The notes below the pieces were generated by a model. It was given only the letters and a program-made list of their open reading frames with translations, did no database searches and was not told where the DNA came from. Shown piece after piece: positions 6,031 to 9,640 of a DNA stretch of 9,640 bases; position 1 is the stretch's first letter; the number at the start of each line of letters is the position of its first letter. This DNA comes from an uncultured candidate division Zixibacteria bacterium (GTDB taxonomy: Bacteria; Zixibacteria; MSB-5A5; GN15; FEB-12), in the NCBI GenBank assembly GCA_913009765.1, contig CAJVYT010000146.1, positions 1-9,640 on the forward strand, given 5' to 3'. Made by a program: the position numbers and the translations under genes.

Positions 6031-9000
6031 ATGAAATTAAAAATATTTGTTAGTTTGCTGATTTTCCTTTTTGCTCTGCCGCTTATTGCAGCACCACCGC
6101 AACAGGGAAAAATCAGTAATAGTGGAAATTCATTAACTATCGATAATACGACCCTTATCGATGTTAATAGAATTTTGATGTTTGTTACAAACCACGGTAA
6201 TTTTGGGCGTGATTTAGGCGGTACTTTTGGATACGATTATGGTACTTGGTATCCGTATACCGGTAATATTGATGACTATTATAATCACACTATTTTTGGT
6301 AAATTTTCACCTAACTACGCATCTGGTTTATGGGTCGGCGGTACCGACTCTATCACCGGTGATACTTTGGTGACAGTTGCTGAATACAGTGATGAGTATG
6401 TTCCCGGACCAATGTCCGGTGGGACTTTCATGACAGATAATGTGAACTTTAGAAACTTTAAACTTTTTAAAGATTCATTATATAAAAATCCTAATCAGGA
6501 TTATTTAGACTATATGGAATTTGCTGTCCCGGATCAGGGTGCTCCTGTTTGGACGCTTGATAACAATGACTTTATGGTTGACTCTTTAGGTGATACTTTA
6601 GTTATCAGAGTAGATGAGGAAGTTTCACCGCCGGATACTACCGTTCTTGGAAAATTAGGTGATCCGCAGGTGTTAGGTGACCAATTTATATGGTCTGTTT
6701 ACAATGATGCTGACGCTTCACAACATACTAATATGAGTACTGCTCCCTTGGGTCTTGAAGTAAAACAGGCTGTTTACGGTTGGAAATCTGATGACGCCAA
6801 AGGGGATATTGTTTTTATTAGATATAAAATATTCAATAAAGGTTCAAGAGTTATTGAAAATACCAGTTTCTCTATTTGGTGTGACCCTGATTTAGGACAG
6901 GCATCTGATGACTTTGTCGGTTGTGATACAACTTTGGGGTTAGGTTTTGTTTATAATGATAATAAAACAGACCAAAGTTATTCTATGGGAGCAGTACCAA
7001 GTATGGGCTTTGATTTCCTTCAGGGACCATTGGTGGCAAAAACTGACCCAAGCCAGCCTGATGGAAAAATGTGGGGACAGACATATTCTGATTCTACAAA
7101 CTTAGGGATGGAATCATTTAATAAATATATCAATGGTACTGACCCAGATGATGAAGTACAGGCGTACAACTATATGCGTGGGTTAACTCGTGATGGTCAG
7201 GCGTATGTTTACAATGGTCAAGAATTAAGCTATGTACTTTCAGGTGATCCTGTTTCAAGTACCGGTGATTTAGATGTTGCTTCTGCTGACCGCCGTTGGA
7301 TGCAGTCAACCGGTCCTTTGACTTTCCGCCCCGGCGACTCTACTGAAATATATGTTGCTATGGTTGTTGGTCAGGAAAATAATAATATTACATCTATTTC
7401 ACTTATGAAGTTTAATGATCGTATTGCTCAAAAACTTTATGATGATGATTGGCAAGCAATAAAAGATCCTACTCCACCTGCTTTAAACTGGTTTCAAGAC
7501 GAAAATTCAGTTTCTATCGCTTGGAATGATACATCAGAAATTAACCACGGTTCTTATCCTTTTGAAGGATATACAATTTACCAAGGTGAAACCAAAACAG
7601 GTCCTTGGGTCAGAGTTGCAAATTATGACTTAAATAATACTATTAAAGATGTTGTTGATGAGCAGTTTAATCCTGTAACAGCATTTCCTGAAATTGTGAG
7701 AATTGTTGAAGGTACTAATAGTGGAGTTATAAGACATATTACTCTCACTGATGATATTGTAAACGGTGGTAAACTACGAAATCTTACAGAATATCACTAT
7801 AAAGTCGAAGCGTATTGTATTTCTCCAAATGCTGCTTTAGGTCTGAAGAAAACAAACGCATCTTCAAGTATTTCTTTGACTCCTCAAATGACTGTGCCGG
7901 ATATTGTTTATGATAATGATGCTGAGGATTTATTAGAAGTTACACATGTTTCCGGTGTGTCTGATGGTATTATTACTCCGGTTGTTATGAATCCTGATTC
8001 GTTAACCGGACATACATATCAGGTAGTGTTTGCTGATACGTTAGGTATTGTTATTGATACAACTGTACCGGATCCAATTAATGATCCGGGTGTATTTGTA
8101 ATTGATTCAATAAATATTGCATGGCACTTAATTGATGTTACCACAGGTGATACATTGCTGTTTTGGCAGACAAACCAAGACGGTAGTGAAGATTATCCTA
8201 TCGTAAATGGAATCCAGGTTAAGGTTTCCGGACCTGCTTTAGGATTTAAGTCGTTCCAGTGTGTAGCAAATGCTGCCGGTGTTATTGACCCTCCTGAATC
8301 AGCAGGTGCTCCATGGTATGGATATCCTGTTCCAACAGGTGTTGATCCTGACGGTTATGTAACCGATGGTCAGCAGGTTGGTGATGGTCTTTGGATGTTT
8401 GCAACAGGTGATAACGGTGGTACAAACGGTGGTGGTAACCGAGGTTCTTATGATGCGTTTTTATCGAGAACATTCCGTGATGACCCCGACCGAATTGCTC
8501 GTTTAGGTATTTATGATTGGGAAATGAGATTTACCGGTTCTAATGATAACCCGGGAGTTAATGGTGGGTATGTATTAGAAGCATTTTCGAGCGGAATGGC
8601 ATACTGGGCTCCATTTGAATTATGGAGAACAGGTGTTGGTACACCTGATGACCCATCTGATGATTTACGGTTAATACCATGGACTTATGGTGATGGTGGT
8701 GATTCTCTTTACTATATGTCTAATTGGGGGACAGATTCTATTGTAGTAGATTCAGCAGTTAATCCTCCTGATACGACTTTCTTTGGTAATAACGGTTATG
8801 AACATTCTATCTCAGGCGGTGATAATGATCCGTATACTGATTGGATATATTGGGCTATTCCTGCTGATACTTCAGGTAATTTAGCAGAAACAGGTGTTGA
8901 CTCTGCATATATGGTCTTTGAAAATGCTGCAATTGCTGACCCTACAATGGCTGCTTGGGAATATAATGAACTCCGTGTTATGGATCGTACTGTGTTAGTA

Positions 9001-9474
9001 AACTGGAATGGTGGTGTACAACCTCCGTTTAATCAAGCTCTTCCAGAAGAAGGAACAGTCTTTAGATTCTTAACAGGTAAGCCAAATGCTCCGACAGATG
9101 TATTCTCGTTTACAACATCTGCTCCTGAACAGCTTACTGCTAAAAATGAGGCAGTGCTTGATAAGATTACTACTGTACCAAATCCGTTCTATCTCTATAA
9201 CGACTATTCAAAGTCACCGGGTGTGTACGTTTTGAAATTCCATCATTTGCCGACATTATGTACTATTTCAATTTATAATTTGGCAGGTGAGTTAGTTAAA
9301 ACAATTGAAAAAGATGATGCCAAAACAGCAATTGCTGATTGGGATGTCTTAACAGATAACGGTCTTCCGGTAGCATCTGGTATTTATATTTATGTCGTTG
9401 ATGCCCCCGGATATGGTCAAAAAGTTGGTAAAATGGCAATATTTGTAGAACAAGAAGTTCTGGATATTTACTAA
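6031..9474 (+). CDS. Large exported surface protein with FN3-like and C-terminal PNPF/FlgD-like domain
   Basis: I recognise the family style but no established function. Residues 1-21 are a signal peptide (MKLKIFVSLL, then LIAA). Several motifs recur in large FCB-group exported proteins: ASGLWVGG and VAEYSDEYVPGPM (97-128); an Asp-rich stretch DPDLG, DDFVGCD (285-299) flanked by Cys284 and Cys298; and PFELW, then TPDDPSDDLRLIP (861-883). Residues ~480-600 look like a fibronectin type III fold (SVSIAWNDT, then YHYKVEAY). Residues ~1045-1140 resemble a type IX sorting or FlgD-like Ig domain (VPNPF, SIYNLAGELVKTI, GLPVASGIYIYVV, KVGKMAIF). However, the chain ends VLDIY, without the usual basic tail. 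TGAGGA (6018-6023) lies 7 nt before the ATG. Its place right after the receptor suggests a surface partner, for example ligand capture or matrix. It is not SusD-like. Surface location is well supported and the role is inference. Confidence 0.9.
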   Translation: MKLKIFVSLLIFLFALPLIAAPPQQGKISNSGNSLTIDNTTLIDVNRILMFVTNHGNFGRDLGGTFGYDYGTWYPYTGNIDDYYNHTIFGKFSPNYASGLWVGGTDSITGDTLVTVAEYSDEYVPGPMSGGTFMTDNVNFRNFKLFKDSLYKNPNQDYLDYMEFAVPDQGAPVWTLDNNDFMVDSLGDTLVIRVDEEVSPPDTTVLGKLGDPQVLGDQFIWSVYNDADASQHTNMSTAPLGLEVKQAVYGWKSDDAKGDIVFIRYKIFNKGSRVIENTSFSIWCDPDLGQASDDFVGCDTTLGLGFVYNDNKTDQSYSMGAVPSMGFDFLQGPLVAKTDPSQPDGKMWGQTYSDSTNLGMESFNKYINGTDPDDEVQAYNYMRGLTRDGQAYVYNGQELSYVLSGDPVSSTGDLDVASADRRWMQSTGPLTFRPGDSTEIYVAMVVGQENNNITSISLMKFNDRIAQKLYDDDWQAIKDPTPPALNWFQDENSVSIAWNDTSEINHGSYPFEGYTIYQGETKTGPWVRVANYDLNNTIKDVVDEQFNPVTAFPEIVRIVEGTNSGVIRHITLTDDIVNGGKLRNLTEYHYKVEAYCISPNAALGLKKTNASSSISLTPQMTVPDIVYDNDAEDLLEVTHVSGVSDGIITPVVMNPDSLTGHTYQVVFADTLGIVIDTTVPDPINDPGVFVIDSINIAWHLIDVTTGDTLLFWQTNQDGSEDYPIVNGIQVKVSGPALGFKSFQCVANAAGVIDPPESAGAPWYGYPVPTGVDPDGYVTDGQQVGDGLWMFATGDNGGTNGGGNRGSYDAFLSRTFRDDPDRIARLGIYDWEMRFTGSNDNPGVNGGYVLEAFSSGMAYWAPFELWRTGVGTPDDPSDDLRLIPWTYGDGGDSLYYMSNWGTDSIVVDSAVNPPDTTFFGNNGYEHSISGGDNDPYTDWIYWAIPADTSGNLAETGVDSAYMVFENAAIADPTMAAWEYNELRVMDRTVLVNWNGGVQPPFNQALPEEGTVFRFLTGKPNAPTDVFSFTTSAPEQLTAKNEAVLDKITTVPNPFYLYNDYSKSPGVYVLKFHHLPTLCTISIYNLAGELVKTIEKDDAKTAIADWDVLTDNGLPVASGIYIYVVDAPGYGQKVGKMAIFVEQEVLDIY

Positions 9475-9491
9475 CAAAGGAGAAACAAAGA

Positions 9492-9503
9492 ATGAAAGAG
9501 AAA
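9492..9503 (+). CDS. Start of a third operon gene, cut off by contig end
   Basis: Only the first codons survive (ATG AAA GAG AAA). AAAGGAG (9476-9482) lies 9 nt before the ATG, and the gap from the previous stop is 17 nt, so a third co-transcribed gene is likely. The frame hits TGA at 9516, but by then the sequence has become GC-rich and unlike its neighbours, consistent with adapter or low-quality sequence. Lys-rich starts are common before signal peptides. In related phyla I would expect another envelope protein, possibly PorV/PorQ-like, but nothing here proves it. Confidence 0.4.
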
Positions 9504-9577
9504 AGTGGGAGAGTGTGACTCGTGCGCCTCGTGTTAGGTCGTTCTACGGCGGATGCAGGGAACGAAGCGAGAGTCGG
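9504..9577. other. Doubtful GC-rich sequence before the 3' adapter
   Basis: Base composition changes sharply from the AT-rich operon to GC-rich sequence with no coding sense. Parts, such as GGGAGAGTGTGACTCG near 9507, loosely resemble the reverse complement of the universal adapter with many errors. It directly precedes a corrupted index adapter, so I read it as low-quality read-through and not genome. The exact break point cannot be fixed from sequence alone. Confidence 0.55.
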
Positions 9578-9640
9578 AGATCGGAAGAGCACAAGTATGA
9601 AGTCCAGTCACAAGGATAGAGCTCGGATGACGTGGGCGGG
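9578..9640 (+). other. Illumina TruSeq index adapter with errors (non-biological)
   Basis: AGATCGGAAGAGC (9578-9590) is exact. The next 21 bases match the index adapter with three substitutions and end in TCCAGTCAC at 9611. An apparent 8-nt index (9612-9619) and a degraded P7 tail, CTCGGATGACGT in place of CTCGTATGCCGT, follow. Most errors are C to A or T to G, typical of poor base calls at read ends. Confidence 0.95.

Noticed and set aside
8282..8473. 63-codon minus-strand frame, His-rich
   Set aside because: It is antisense to the surface protein. The His richness comes from GGT/GAT-rich Gly/Asp codons on the other strand.
9296..9592. 98-codon minus-strand open frame
   Set aside because: Its first residues (MLFRS) are the translated reverse complement of the Illumina adapter, and the rest is antisense to the large surface protein.

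Overview
The window looks like one assembled contig from a low-GC, Gram-negative, anaerobe-type bacterium of the wider FCB group. Ignavibacteriota, Cloacimonadota or Marinimicrobia-like lineages seem more likely than Bacteroidetes proper. The grounds are a TonB-dependent receptor with an N-terminal carboxypeptidase-like domain, a very large surface protein carrying motifs and a C-terminal PNPF/FlgD-like domain common in those phyla, an ALDH4-type proline-catabolism enzyme, and a tRNA promoter with textbook sigma70 boxes (TTGACA / TATAAT) rather than the Bacteroidetes -33/-7 type. This placement is inference from style and not a database result.

Both ends are not natural DNA. Positions 1-81 are T-rich junk and 82-139 are an exact 58-nt Illumina P5/universal adapter. 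From 9578 to the end there is an error-laden Illumina index adapter, and 9504-9577 is probably also artefactual. Reliable genomic sequence is therefore about 140 to 9503.

Layout: 140-725 has no convincing gene. It holds two inverted copies of a short dispersed repeat, a 44-nt GNRA-capped hairpin, a terminator-like hairpin and the pruA terminator. Next, on the minus strand, come pruA (726-2345, L-glutamate gamma-semialdehyde dehydrogenase) and, upstream of it, tRNA-Glu(UUC) (2631-2703) with a perfect promoter (2730-2757). A divergent, AT-rich intergenic region (2704-3169) separates these from a plus-strand operon. The operon consists of a 946-aa TonB-dependent outer-membrane receptor (3170-6010), a 1147-aa exported surface protein 20 nt downstream (6031-9474), and the first codons of a third gene (9492 on) cut off by the adapter junction.

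How they work together: the operon is best read as an outer-membrane receptor plus a co-expressed, exported multidomain partner. This recalls SusC/SusD pairs, but the second protein is not SusD-like. The substrate cannot be told from sequence. A TTGACA-GATAT-TGTCAA palindrome sits on the likely -35 region and suggests regulated expression. pruA and tRNA-Glu form an unrelated housekeeping block. I see no mobile element, CRISPR array, toxin-antitoxin or defence system. The least explained items are the large surface protein family and its receptor, and the small structured or repeated elements in 140-660.
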